From: Tamarix chinensis
Lineage: Eukaryota > Streptophyta > Magnoliopsida > Caryophyllales > Tamaricaceae
DNA length: 64,000 nucleotides
Direction: 5' to 3'
Assembly: GCA_030549775.1 (NCBI GenBank)
Contig: CM060174.1
Coordinates: 47,658,707 to 47,722,706, forward strand
Under the pieces are notes generated by a model. It was given only the letters and a program-made list of their open reading frames with translations, made no database searches and was not told the origin of the DNA. Both the position numbers and the translations under genes were made by a program. This document shows, piece by piece, positions 1 through 10,814 of the stretch (position 1 is its first letter; every line of letters begins with the position of its first letter).

Positions 1-412
1 ACTTGTGATGCTAGTGGAGTTGGAATAAGAGGTGTACTTTCACAGGAAAAGAAACCTATATCATTCTTCTCTGAAAGGTTGAATGGAGCCAAAATTAACT
101 ATTCAACTTATGATAAGGAATTATTTTCCATTATACGGAGTATAGAGACATGGAGTCATTATCTGAGACCAAAACCCTTTGTATTACATTCAGATCATGG
201 AAGTTTAAAATACTCACATAGTTAAAAGAAAGTTAATCTGAGACATGCAAAGTGGGTGAGTTTCTTACAATCCTTTGTGTTCTCTATCAAACATTTATAT
301 GGAAAATAAAATGTAGTAGCTGATGCTCTTTCTCGTAGATCTACATTACTTGTTATGATGGATGCTAAAATCTTAGGTTTTGAAATCTTAAAAGAATTGT
401 ATAGAATTGTAT
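1..412 (+). pseudogene. Ty3/gypsy pol, RNase H domain (broken, 5' end outside window)
   Basis: Frame 1 reads as the end of a Ty3/gypsy polyprotein. It opens TCDASGVGI, matching the first catalytic Asp region of retroelement RNase H. It continues through an [20 protein letters not shown] block and [10 protein letters not shown] to the typical end VVADALSRR. RNase H removes the RNA strand of the RNA:DNA hybrid during reverse transcription in the virus-like particle. Two in-frame TAA codons (223-225 and 307-309) break it. The 10-mer AGAATTGTAT is repeated directly at 393-402 and 403-412, which shifts the frame into the integrase part that follows. RT and everything upstream lie outside the window. 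Family placement is secure; the lineage is not. Confidence 0.88.
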
Positions 413-762
413 CCTAAAGATGAAGATTTTAAGGATATATTTAGTGCATGTAAAGAAAGTGGATACTATGGTAATTATGTCATACAAGATGGATTTTTGT
501 TTAGACTAAATAAAATTTGTATTCCTAGATCTAGTATTCGAGACTTATTGATTAAAGAAATACATGAAGGTAGCATTGCGGGACATTTTGCTATACATAA
601 GACTATGGAATTTTTACAAGAAAATTTCTATTGGCCATGAATGGTTAAAAATGTACAAGCTATGATAAGTAGATGTTATACATGTCAAAAATGTAAAGTT
701 ACATTCATAAAGGCTTATACACGCCTTTATCAGTTCCTAATAAACCATGAGAAGGAGTTAAT
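407..762 (+). pseudogene. Ty3/gypsy integrase, N-terminal zinc-binding (H2C2) domain
   Basis: The 77-codon open frame at 407-640 holds a region ending in HFAIHKTMEFLQENFYWP. This corresponds to the HxxxH...YWP part of the retroelement integrase zinc finger. After an in-frame TGA at 638-640 the reading continues MVKNVQAMISRCYTCQKCK, which supplies the CxxC pair, so the TGA interrupts what was one domain. A frameshift follows near 690-715, and another TGA just before 763 sits where relatives have Trp. The ATG at 407 is not a true start: the reading enters from the RNase H part across the 10-bp duplication. Confidence 0.85.
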
Positions 763-1833
763 ATGGACTTTATCCTAGGGTTACCAAGAACACAATATGG
801 TAAAGATTCTATTCTTGTGGTGGTAGATAGATTTTCTAAAATGGCTCATTTTATTCCATGCAATAAAATCGATGATGCCACACATGTTGCTGACTTTTAT
901 TTTAGAGAGATTGTTAAACTTCATGGTGTGCTTAAAAGCATTGTCTCAGATCGGGATGTCAATTTTATGAGTTATTTTTGGAAAACTTTATGGCATATGC
1001 TTGGTACTAAATTGTTATTTAGCACTTCAAATCATCCACAAACTGACGGTCAAACTGAGGTAACTAATCGAACTCTTGGTACATTATTAAGATGTTTAGT
1101 TAATAAAAGTACTAAGGATTGGGATGTTAAGTTAGCTCATGTAGAGTTTGCTTACAATCAAAGTCCATCAAGTACTACTCGAACTAGTCCGTTTGAGGTG
1201 GTTTATGGAGTGAATCCACACATGCCAATCAATATAATTCCTTCAAAGAAAGGTGAATTACAAAATTATGAAGCCGAGGATAGAGTCAAATTCTTTCAAC
1301 AACTTCATCAGAAAATAAAAACTAATATTGAAAAAGCTAATGCTAAGTATAAAGCTCAAGCGAATAAGCATAGAAACCTACATGTATTTTCTCCTGATGA
1401 CTTAGTTTGGTTACATTTGCGTAAAGAAAGATTTCCTAATTTACGTAAAAATAAAATAATGCCAAGAGTTGATGGACCTTTTAAAATACTAAGAATGTTT
1501 GGGAATAATGCTTATGAACTTGAACTTCCAGATCATTATGGTGGAGTTTCAAGAACTTTTAATATTGGGGATTTGTCTCCTTAATATACTTATGATAATT
1601 TGAGGACAAATTCTTCTCAACTTGAGGAGAATGATGCAAGTGCATCTAATGATTCTCATATTTCTACTAATTCTCAAGGTAAGGAAGAATTATCTTTCTT
1701 AATAATGGAGCCAATCATTTTAAATATTCTCGATAATATGTCTATGCATGGTATTGAAAATGATTCAAGATATTTTTGTAGGTATATTACATATTTGCAA
1801 GGTGAAGACGTTAACACATCAAAAGAGACTTAA
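763..1833 (+). pseudogene. Ty3/gypsy integrase core and C-terminal domain
   Basis: The 273-codon frame at 763-1584 contains an intact DDE core. Asp2 is in MDFILGLP, Asp63 in IVSDRD, and Glu99 in TDGQTEV; the Asp63-Glu99 spacing fits D,D35E. The C-terminal part has a GPF-type motif (DGPFKILRMFGNNAYELELP) near residues 238-257. Only a TAA at 1582-1584 separates this from a same-frame tail at 1585-1833 (TYDNLRTNSSQLEEN and on), where relatives continue without a break. The enzyme joins element cDNA to host DNA. No chromodomain is visible. The tail resembles chromovirus elements of the CRM/Reina type, an attribution made from memory of the families. Confidence 0.9.
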
Positions 1834-1856
1834 TGTGTACAAGCATTCAAAACATG

Positions 1857-3226
1857 TAAGGCTATGTAATGTCCTTGTTGGTAGGGTACATAGTAGCTTT
1901 ATGCACCAATACAACTAGGGTACCTTTGTGTCCCTGGGTTGATGGTTGAAAGGTACTGAGTAGCTTGTATGCACTAGTACAACCGGTGTACCTTTATGTC
2001 TCGGGTTCTTGATTTCTCGTCCAAGGCAAATAAATGAAATTTTTGTGCTGATTAAAAAAAGGAAAATCACTAATCATGAAAGTGAAAGATTAATGAGCCG
2101 AGCCCATTTGAGTTATGATATTGAGTACCGATCCACTGGATATAATAGTGGCCTAGGAGCGTATTGCCCCGACAGATGATTATGAGTACCGGTCCATCGG
2201 ATATAATAGTGGCCCAACAACATATTGCCCTGAAAGATGATTATGAGTACCGGGCCATCGGATATAATAGTGGCCCAGGAGCATGTTGTCCTAGATGATG
2301 TTGATATATATATATATATTCTGATCCACCGACAATAATAGTGGGGGTCCCGAGTTCAATAAAACGAGTTACGGATGTGAATAAATTATGGAAAAATACT
2401 AATCATTTATAGTGGAACACCATGTAAGTCGGGGCCAGACCGGTCCACCAGCAAATAATAGTGGCTAGGAGCGTTCTTCCCTAGAGACCGATCCACTGGC
2501 GATAACAGTGGTCATGAGCGTTTTGCCCTGTATGTATTTCGGTCCACCGACTATAATAGTGGGGTTCCCGCACACACATGAGTATATAATCCGAGATGAT
2601 TGATTAATGATGGACTAATGGCTTAAGGCTCAGAAGCATTAATTGTATATTATGACTTATTAATAATTGATGGACTTGTTAAATATGTGATTGTGGTGCA
2701 TGTATTTCTTATTATATAAGTATATAGCTTTGTTTCATGTGTTGCATTGTAGGCCTAATTTTAAGTGTGTTTTTAAAGGGTTACTCAGTACCATAGTATT
2801 GAAGGGTTCCATTTGTGGGGCCCTGACTATTCAATGGGCAGTGCTCTTTGCAAGTCCTTTTTAGGTACTATTTAAGTGGGCAATGGTAAAGAGCATAAGG
2901 ATTGTCCGGAATTTGATAGGGTTTTACTACTTCCCTTTCTAAATCTTGTTTTGAATGTAATCTTCATTCTTTTAACCACCATTGGTGGATTTTATTCTTG
3001 TAAGATGTTTATTTGTGCTACTCTAATTTAAATATAGTTTGAATTTCTAGCAATTGATATTTTACTCTTTAGCCTTAGCACTTAGTACTAGAATGGTATG
3101 AGTGAACCGGTCTGGTACTAAGTGTGACAGTAATATCCCTAGAATTCACAATTTTGTTATTTCGCTTCCGCTAACTCTTTTAAATAAAACGAAATTTCTT
3201 AGTAGTGAATTTTGGGGGGTGTTACA
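1857..3226 (+). mobile_element. Partial LTR of family A (LTR-A0), + orientation
   Basis: It ends in AGTAGTGAATTTTGGGGGG-TGTTACA, the 3' end shared with the other family A LTRs. It carries the palindromic minisatellite (about 2110-2570), the hairpin arms at 3079-3088 and 3115-3124, and a block at 1870-2010 that matches the reverse strand at about 17460-17600. The promoter-bearing 5' part is absent. ACATG lies at 1852-1856 and again at 3227-3231, as a 5-bp TSD would. This suggests a short insertion into the gypsy element, but a chance match cannot be excluded because the left LTR end is not the usual TGTAATA. Confidence 0.7.
2110..2570 (+). repeat. Palindromic minisatellite in LTR-A0
   Basis: Irregular repeats built around GGTCCAYCGG followed by ATAATAGTGG, separated by short AGGAGC-TTGCCCT spacers. 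Copies occur near 2130, 2190, 2250, 2330, 2440, 2490 and 2545. It is the same unit as in the other family A LTRs, here more decayed. Confidence 0.85.
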
Positions 3227-3464
3227 ACATGCTTTTTTCTTTTAGTAGATTTAGTTTACTTTGTATATTCTTCGATATATATATATATACATACATTCAT
3301 CCTTCGATATCTTTTGGTCTTATGTATATTCTTCTCCATTTTGTGTGTGTGTGTGTGTATCATTCCCTCTTGATGTTATATCTTTTTTTTTGTTTTGTGT
3401 TTGAATGTTTTAGCTTTGAGTTTTAAATAACAAAATCAAGGGAGCTAGATTTGTACAAAATGTG
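3227..3464. other. Noncoding segment between two LTR insertions
   Basis: T-rich sequence with short (AT)n (3276-3290) and (GT)n (about 3343-3358) runs and no convincing coding signal. If the TSDs on both sides are real, it is the continuation of the element at 1-1856 and was once contiguous with 7950 onward. Confidence 0.4.
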
Positions 3465-3563
3465 TGTAACACCCCCAAATTTACTACTGAAAAATTTCGT
3501 TTAAATCAAAAGGTTAGCAGAAGCAAAAGAATTAAAACCGTAAACTTGGGGGTATTACCGCCA

Positions 3564-3609
3564 CACTTAGCACCAGACCGGTTCATTCCTACCGTTCCAG
3601 TACTAAGTG
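3564..3609 (-). repeat. Conserved hairpin near the LTR-A 3' end (LTR-A1)
   Basis: Arms CACTTAGCAC (3564-3573) and GTACTAAGTG (3600-3609) pair with one mismatch around a 26-nt loop. It lies about 100 bp inside the LTR terminus. The same element is at 3079-3124, 16315-16360 and 35709-35754. Confidence 0.8.
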
Positions 3610-4149
3610 CTAAGGCTAAATCCGATCATCAATAAGTACGAATTATCATAAAACGCAAGATGACATTTAGCATAAATCGTTAATAAGATATAAGTCAAAC
3701 AAAAGTTTGAATACAATTTAGGATTACAACCCCATAATGCTTTTTCTTTAAAAACGGGAAACGTAATACAAAATATAGCTAACAAAACAATCCCCAAAAA
3801 GGATCAGTATCCGGATCGCCTACTCACTCAAGTCAAGCCTTCCACCCCAAGATAGTACCCGATCATAAACCTGCACAGGAAGTCTGCTCCCCACCATCGG
3901 TGGATCATCATAGGACCCATTCAATCAAGGTAGTATCAGTATGGGTCCAATACTGAGTAAGGGCGCAGGTGCGCTAAGGCCAAGCATACCATCATACAAC
4001 ATAACATGCACAGCACAAACACATAAGCAACATGTAATATTATGGATGATGTAGATCGGTTATGGTCCAATCCAACTTCTTCTTTTCGTAACTCTGCTAA
4101 TTATAGTCGATTCGCATCATAATCGTATGAATCCATGAGAGTGCGGGAA

Positions 4150-4500
4150 CCCCACTATTATAGCCGGTGGATCAGTCACTTATAGGGCAGAACGCACCTA
4201 ACCACTATTTTATGCCGGTGGATCGGTCTCCAGGGCAGAACGCTCCTGGCCACTATTATGCCGGTGGATCGGTCTGGCCCTGACTCTCATAGTGTTCCAC
4301 TGTGATTATAACGTATCTTTCCATGATTTAATTACAACATACTGTTTGGTTTGTTGAGATCGAGATCCCCCACTATTATAGCTGGTGGATTGGTCACGTA
4401 TAGGGCAGAACGCACCTAACCACTATTATATGCCGGTGGATCGGTCTCTAGGGCACCCCGGCACCTGGCCACTATTATGCCGGTGGATCGGTCTGGGCCC
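4150..4500 (-). repeat. Two-level palindromic minisatellite in LTR-A1
   Basis: Six copies of CCACTATTAT-GCCGGTGGATCGG are arranged as two groups of three. Copies within a group are about 50 bp apart, joined by an AGGGCAGAACGC spacer. The two groups are offset by about 216 bp (first copies near 4152 and 4368). Each core contains CCGGT..ACCGG-type dyad symmetry. Confidence 0.88.
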
Positions 4501-5879
4501 GACTCAACAATCTTACTCTTTAAGTAGTTAATGTCTTATTCATGTATTATTAAATAAGGTTCCACCCTTGACATGCATGTCTACTACTCTCTATTCTATC
4601 CTTCGAGGAGGCCCGTCCCATATCTTGAGACTGTTCTCCCCTTCTCACACCCCGACATCCATCCCCTTTACACTTACCCTTAGACGAAAGAGTCAACCCC
4701 TACAGGTGTGGGTTAGGCCCTACACTCATGACATCAACTCCACCTCCCATCACCCCCTAGGGTTTTCCCTTGAAAACCCTAATTGGGCCGATGTGGCCCA
4801 ACCTTCTCCCACTTACGCTACCTTTACCTCATTCAACACCCCACATCTTACCTCAATTAGATCCTCTCCCAAAACATATCATTTTACCTTTCGATTCAGC
4901 ACATAACCATGAAAACCCTAGTTGATCACCTCAACCTTAGTACCTTTCTTCTCCCACAAGTAACCTCTCTCTTTTCATCCCAAAGTCTCTTCTTCCACAT
5001 GGGAACCCATACTCACCTTTTATATAAATGAAATCTCACTCTAACCCATACTCCACCCTTCCTTAATCATTCTTACTTTTGTACTTCCCAAATTTCCATT
5101 TTCTCCCAAAAACCCTAATCGGATTCCTTATACACCCTTACATCCGCCTACGTACTATTTTACGTCAAAGTCTCCAATGGACCCATAACTTTGACATTAT
5201 CTCATTTACGCCCTAAATCAACTTTCCTCATGTAAGATTCATTCCCATGCTTAATTTAAACACTCCATGTAGACTCTCCAACACCCGCTTACACACAAAA
5301 CCCTAATAAGGTCTCTTATGCGCTAACTTACGTATTATTTTTCATACTAAGTCTCCAATCATTCCAAGACTCTCCCATTCTCTTACTTACACCCAAATTC
5401 AACTTTTCTCACGTAAGACACACCCCCATGCAAGAGTTAGTAACCTCATGCAAACACCCCAAGTCATCATGCAAATTTTACGACTCTATGCATGGTTTCC
5501 CCAACTCTCATTTGTTTAGTTCATTCCTCCCTTATTAAATCTTTTCTCATGGATCGTGAGGTACTTGGGTCAACCTCATATCCCCCCTTAGTGAACTCAC
5601 TTCCCATTTATTTCCTTTTTATCCTTTCATTCCCATATCATCATAACAATCACCCTAGCATGCATGTCCTAGAGGGTTATATCATATCACCTCATAAACA
5701 TCATACATATACATGTCATGCTCATGTCATAGGAAACACATACAAACATACCTCAATTTCCAAGCTGCGCTACATAAGACAAGTTGCCCACAATCATATA
5801 ATACACAACATAGCATGGCATATACAACATTCAAAACATACAGGTCACACATCACACAAAGGCCATAGCTTCGTCCTTA

Positions 5880-5911
5880 CCTAAGGCGACGCCGAGCTTG
5901 GAGCACGCTCC
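5880..5911 (-). promoter_or_regulatory. Conserved palindrome plus splice-donor-like site (LTR-A1)
   Basis: GGAGCACGCTCC (5900-5911) is a 5-2-5 inverted repeat. In the minus sense it is followed by CGTCGCCTTAG/GTAAGGACG, a good 5' splice-site consensus (boundary 5880/5881). The arrangement recurs at 33658-33689 and 36254-36285. Use as a donor is an inference. Confidence 0.5.
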
Positions 5912-6184
5912 TCTAACTCCTTAGGGATTTGGTCGGGATTACCTATAAAAGGGGGGGGGGAATGCTAAGTATTAGTTTCCCTCAAAAGTGCCATCAACCC
6001 TTATTCTAGTTTAGGAATAAGGTTCTTATTACTAGAGGGGTTATTATACAAAAGTTAGGGTTTTTGCTCTAATTTATTATGCTAAGTATTACTCATTGAT
6101 ATATCTTTAGTTTCAAAACTCATTGTTACACTTATATCATTAGACCCATTAGTCCCCATCTTTATAACATTAGTGTTTGCTAGA

Positions 6185-6470
6185 CATAGTAAAATAATGA
6201 TAATAATGGTAATAACAATACTAAAAATAATGATAATAATAGTATTAGGAATGTTAATAATAAAGATAATGATACTAACCCTAAGTTAAGTATACTAGGG
6301 GTTAGGGTTGGAAGGGTGATAGTATGATAGCATTAAGGATAATACAGAAATGGTATTAGTTAATAAGTTAATAATAATAATAATCATAACAGTAATATTA
6401 ATAATAATAATACTAATAATAAGTGTAATAATAATAATAATAATAATAAGTGTGATAATACTAATATTAG
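6185..6470. repeat. AAT/TTA microsatellite cluster in LTR-A1
   Basis: Imperfect (AAT)n, (GATAAT)n and (AATAAC)n runs. They lie in the same relative position as the larger (TTA)n tracts at 32820-33180 and 36537-36650. Confidence 0.85.
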
Positions 6471-6516
6471 GTATAAGCCACTATAGGTGGCATAAGAGAA
6501 GGGTTTTAGGGTTCAG

Positions 6517-7560
6517 GTGAGTGGAAGACCACCTGAGGACGGTGGTGGTCCGGCGGCGGCGGCGATGGAGGAGGAGAAGAGAGAAAAGATGGGGAAGGTG
6601 GCTAGATGGGAGGAGGAAAAAGGAAGGTTAAGTGTGGGAGAGGAGACATCAGGGAGAGGGGAGTGGAACGAGGGTGGTGGCGTGAGTAGGGTGGCGGTGT
6701 GCGGTGGCGGACGCGGCGGCCGAAGGAGGGAGAAGGTGGTGGAAAGTGGTGGAGACCGGTGGAGAAGGAAGCAGGGGGTAAGGATGGTATGGGCAGGTAA
6801 AGGAGGACCTGCTGGTCACTTTGGGAGGTGGAGAGGAGGTTGATCACAGCGGAGGTGGCGGCACGTGCGAGGTAGGAACGGGAGCAGAGACGGTTTGGTT
6901 GCGTGGAGGGTTGTGCAAGGAAGGTCTTGGTGCGTGGCGGTGGTCGCGGCGGTTGTTAGAGGCGGCGAAAAGGGCGTCTGATCTGGCGGCGGCGAGGTAG
7001 GGTTTCGGCAAGGTCCAGAGGGGAGGACTTGCCTTGGCCGTTCGGGGAGGGGTATTTATAGGCAATTGAGGAGGGGAAAACGATGAAGGGGAGAGGGACG
7101 GCACGCGGGGGCAGGTGCGGCAGGCTGCCGTCTGGTGGTGGCAGCAGGTCGCAGGTCTGTGGCTTGGCAGGCCTGTTTGGCGGTGTGCGGGAAAAAGGAA
7201 AGAAAATCAAGACGCGTGAGGGCCAGGATGATTTTGCTGGGTTGATTTGGGAACGAAAGGGACGAGAATGGCAGGGGAAGGACGTCGAACGGCAGGGCTG
7301 TCAGCAGCGGCAGGCTGCGAGTTGTAGGCCTGCGCGAGGAAGAAGACGAGGCGTGGGCGGACCGGCAGTCTAGGGAGAGAAAAGAAAAAGGGAGGAAACC
7401 GGCCGGTCGGCAACGATTATAAGGTTCAATAATCGCGACGTGGCGCTTCGGCGGGTTGACGGGAAAAACGCTGCGTTGCACGCAGACGTCGGCCAGCGAA
7501 CGACGCTGGGCCGCGGGGGAGGGAGAAGGGAAAGGAAAAGAAGGCTGGGCCGCGGGGAGA
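6517..7560. other. GC-rich, strand-asymmetric block of LTR-A1 with chance ORFs
   Basis: About 1 kb of GGTGG/GGCGG/GGAAGG-rich + strand inside AT-rich surroundings. Several frames on both strands stay open here and give Pro/Ser- or Gly/Arg-rich peptides. They lack domains, are not conserved in frame with the equivalent blocks at about 20180, 31590 and 40730, and arise from the scarcity of stop codons. I do not call them genes. Confidence 0.75.
7053..7060 (-). promoter_or_regulatory. TATA box of LTR-A1
   Basis: The sense strand reads CCTATAAATACCCC. The same motif occurs in LTR-A3 (32195-32202) and LTR-A4 (41334-41341) at a comparable distance, about 0.8-1 kb, from the 5' LTR end. That conservation in decayed copies marks it as the LTR promoter. 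Transcription would start some 25-35 nt toward lower coordinates. Confidence 0.7.
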
Positions 7561-8015
7561 GGCCCAACTGACGAGGGAATAAAGGAAAAAGAAGGAATAA
7601 GGAAAAATGAGGGGAAAGAGAAGAGAGAAATATTTTATTTAGGGTTTTGGATTTTTTTATAATTTATTTAGAATATTTGTGGGCTTATTTAGAAAGTCAA
7701 TATTTATAAAATATTAAATAAATTCCCTTTTTACTTAATTAGACTATTTTAGACAAATTTCCTTAATTTCTATACTAATTAGGAAAAATACCTAAATTTT
7801 CTTCCAATTAAATTCTTTATTATTTTCCTCTTAATTTACCTTAATCGATTCTCTATATTTTAAGTAAATGAATTTATATGTTTAATTCCCTACTAATTCC
7901 TTATTTGACCATAATTTCGGAACTTAGGATTTTGGGATATTACAATGTGTTGGTAACACATGCATTTGTGCTAGCTTCTACATTAATTCTTTTTTTTTAA
8001 AGTTAGGGTGTTATA

Positions 8016-10814
8016 GGAGCCCTTTATTAAGGATTCATGCCATACATGATCAAGACAATTTAGGATTCATCATGATTATCAACATAACATAAAAATCTAG
8101 GATAACAAAATATATTTAAGTAATTAGATTATTTAAATAAATTATTAGGGATTCTATCATCCATTCACATAATTTCCCATTGGAATTGTTTTGCAAGCTT
8201 GCATAATTCATTAGGTCATCTATTTATAGGCCATTATTTCTCTTTTCCTTTATTTTTTCTTTTTTCTTCATCCACAACCTTGTTCTTATTCTTATCCTTA
8301 TCAAGCAATAGAATTTTTACCACCCTATGATCTCATATACCATTGATGTCTATCCAAATTAGAGGACATAAAGTCATCTAAAGTTAAGCAATGACCAATC
8401 GACATAACGTTCATCTAAAGATAAGTAATAACCAATGAATATAAATTCTAGATAAATCTAATAAAATTCCTTATTGACCAAACCCTTTAGTACATCATTA
8501 GTGTTTAGAGTAGGTAAGTTACAAATATTTACTAAGAACTAACCTGTAGGAAAAGCCTAAGGGCACTAATAAATGTCTAAAGGTAGAGTAAGTCCAGATA
8601 GGTAAACAAGGATTAGATAATCCAAACCCATGGATGACTTGATTATCTTTCACTTTAAGTGATTAGTGTCTTATTTTCCGAGGCTATGTTATCATACAAG
8701 ACAGATTCAAAATCAAAGTAACACATCCACATACTCATTTGCATCTTAATCATTATTACCCTCCAACCATGTGGTGAGGTTTTCATTAGTTCTTAGCTAA
8801 GTTCAAATCAACCCATTATGATAATCCATTAATGCCAAAATCTAGATTATCTTGTTTAATAATACAATTATAGCATACTCATTCCAATTTAGTCATTAAA
8901 GTCTTCTTAAGGCGCTAAATGTGAATATCATGAAGTATGATCTCTTTAACCTATTCAATAGTTTAGTTAATTCATGCCAAGGTGCATATTCTCATCATTA
9001 AACACTCTTATTATGGATTTGTGCAAAGTCTCTAAACATAAGAAGTCCAAAAGAACAAAAAAACACACTCTTGTCTAACTAGTTGATTGGTTTAGGCTAA
9101 TTGGTCAATCAATTTATCTTAGCAAAACTATTGATTCCCCTAAAACCAATCGATTTCTTTGGTCATACTAGTTGATAGTTCTAAGGCTAGTTAATCAATT
9201 CTAACAAACTATTCAATGGATTAAAGTATAAAGCAACTAAAGTCACCATAGATAATCTGGTTGATCCATTTAGGTAAACCAATTGAATGTTCTAAAAACT
9301 AATCAATCTATTTGGCTTAACTATTCAATTGGTTTGCTTACAAATATCACATAAAATCCATTACAAATGCAATTTACACTCTAAAATCTTACAACTTCAA
9401 AACCATAACACATCATAGCAAAATACTAAGATTTAACATGCTTATAAATTGAATCATGCTTTATTTTTAAGAAATCGATCCTATTTTCCATAAATTAAGC
9501 CCATTTCTAAAATATCTTAATTAATTCAAAGAATATCATTTAAAATCCAAACTTTCATGTGAAAATTTAAAATTATGCTAATTAAACTGACTCACATAAT
9601 GTTTCATGCCATATTTCAAAGGTAAGAATGACTTACTTGATGTTTATCAAAGTTTTTCACTAAAGATGAAAACTTCAAGTCGGGATATTTCAACTTCCAA
9701 AACCTTTAAAAATAACAATTTGACACTCAAAAATTATTAAATAACTTTATAAATCAATAAATCAAATTAAGGAAGAAAATAAACATACCACTTCAAGAGA
9801 AAAATAGAGAAAGATTCAGTTCAAAGCAACTAAACTTACTCCAAAAGTTAAGTATTTTTTGCATAAGGATGAAACATGAAGGATCTAGAGAAAGCATTAG
9901 AAAAGTGAATGGAATTTCAATGTAAGATCAAAGTGGAGAGGAATTAACAAAAGTGCTTGAGGACTTCAGTATTTTAGAGGTTGAAAAAAAGGGGAGAAGA
10001 AGGGACGATTAGGGTTATTTATAACCAACTAATTGGTTAAAGAATGAGCAAGGTTATGAAATAGAATGATAAACCTAATTTTGACATTCAAATCTAAGAT
10101 ATATGGGAAAATTTATCAAAAAAGATTGAATTCCATTTTAGAGCTTAACTGGTGATTTTATAGAGAATGTAGGTCGAGCTCATCTAAAAATTACTAAACA
10201 TAAGAATAAAAAGGGAAGATCAGCATAGGAAGGAAATATCCTAGTGGTTAATGGACAATTTGGAAATTGACGCATACTTACATAGGTATGTAGATGAGAG
10301 AGGAAGATAAAGACAAATGTGTCGCCATCCTAACCCTTAATTGTCAAAATTAAGCCCTCAAATCTATTCTATGTAGCAAATAAAGCGAAATAAGTGATCA
10401 AAAGAGTTAAGGATCACTAAAGAACATCTTAGAGTTTGATTATATAATTTTCATTTTAACGCAATAAATTTCCTAAAAAGTAAAGCCACCAAAAGCATTC
10501 AGCCGAACAAATCAATCAATTGGTTTGGCTAAATCAATTGATTATTATACACACGAGTCAATCGACTTTCCCAAAGTCGATCTATTTGTTCTAACAAAAC
10601 CTTTATCTAAAACAACAAACCAGTCGACTTGTTGATGGAAATAGTGGATTGGTTCACCAAAAAACTTGTTTTATTCAAATTTCTAAACTTTTATTAAATT
10701 CATTATGATCTAAAACCTAATATATATTTCAAAATTATGATTAAGCATTATCAAGTTTTATTAAGCACAATAATTTTCTATTCCATAAATCTTACAAAAT
10801 ACAGGTTATTATAA
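8016..10814 (-). mobile_element. Family B-like LTR, truncated at its 3' (left) side
   Basis: It follows family B LTR order: the AGGACATAAAGT repeat block (8370 on), a CCAACCATGTGGTG block (8765), many AATTGATTGG-type motifs (9080-9350 and 10490-10640), the TATA box at 10016-10023 and an end like AAAATACAGGTTATTATA. The portion equivalent to 27248-27850, including the terminal TGTAACACC, is missing. Boundaries are approximate. No coding sequence is seen inside. Confidence 0.65.
10016..10023 (-). promoter_or_regulatory. TATA box of the family B-like LTR
   Basis: Plus strand TTATTTATAACC, equivalent to GGCTATTTATAGCC in other family B LTRs. Confidence 0.55.

Larger units (their letters stand above)
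3465..7944 (-). mobile_element. Solo LTR of family A (LTR-A1), 4480 bp, TSD ATGTG
   Basis: On the + strand it begins TGTAACACCCCCAAATTTAC and ends GGGATATTACA. It is flanked by perfect 5-bp direct repeats ATGTG at 3460-3464 and 7945-7949. No PBS, PPT or coding domain adjoins it, so it is a solo LTR left by LTR-LTR recombination. Sense is minus, because the TGTTACA end is the one next to the PBS in the related family B. Read in sense it holds a TATA box (7053-7060), a GC-rich block (about 7560 to 6517), TTA-type microsatellites (about 6470 to 6185), the conserved palindrome (5900-5911), a splice-donor-like site, the minisatellite (4500 to 4150) and the 3' hairpin (3564-3609). Confidence 0.92.

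Noticed and set aside
4568..4906. 112-codon + frame as a gene
   Set aside because: Lies within LTR-A1; the equivalent region of LTR-A3 does not preserve it and no domain is visible.
5492..5884. 130-codon + frame as a gene
   Set aside because: Antisense to LTR-A1, His/Thr-rich from CAT/ACA words, stops in the equivalent parts of A3 and A4.
7056..7481. 141-codon minus frame and several overlapping frames in the GC-rich block as protein genes
   Set aside because: Composition is Pro/Ser/Arg-biased, frames overlap on both strands, no domain is seen and the frame is not kept in the equivalent LTR blocks.
8005..8016. AGGGTGTTATA as the 3' end of another + oriented LTR
   Set aside because: No matching LTR body precedes it and no TSD is apparent; probably chance.
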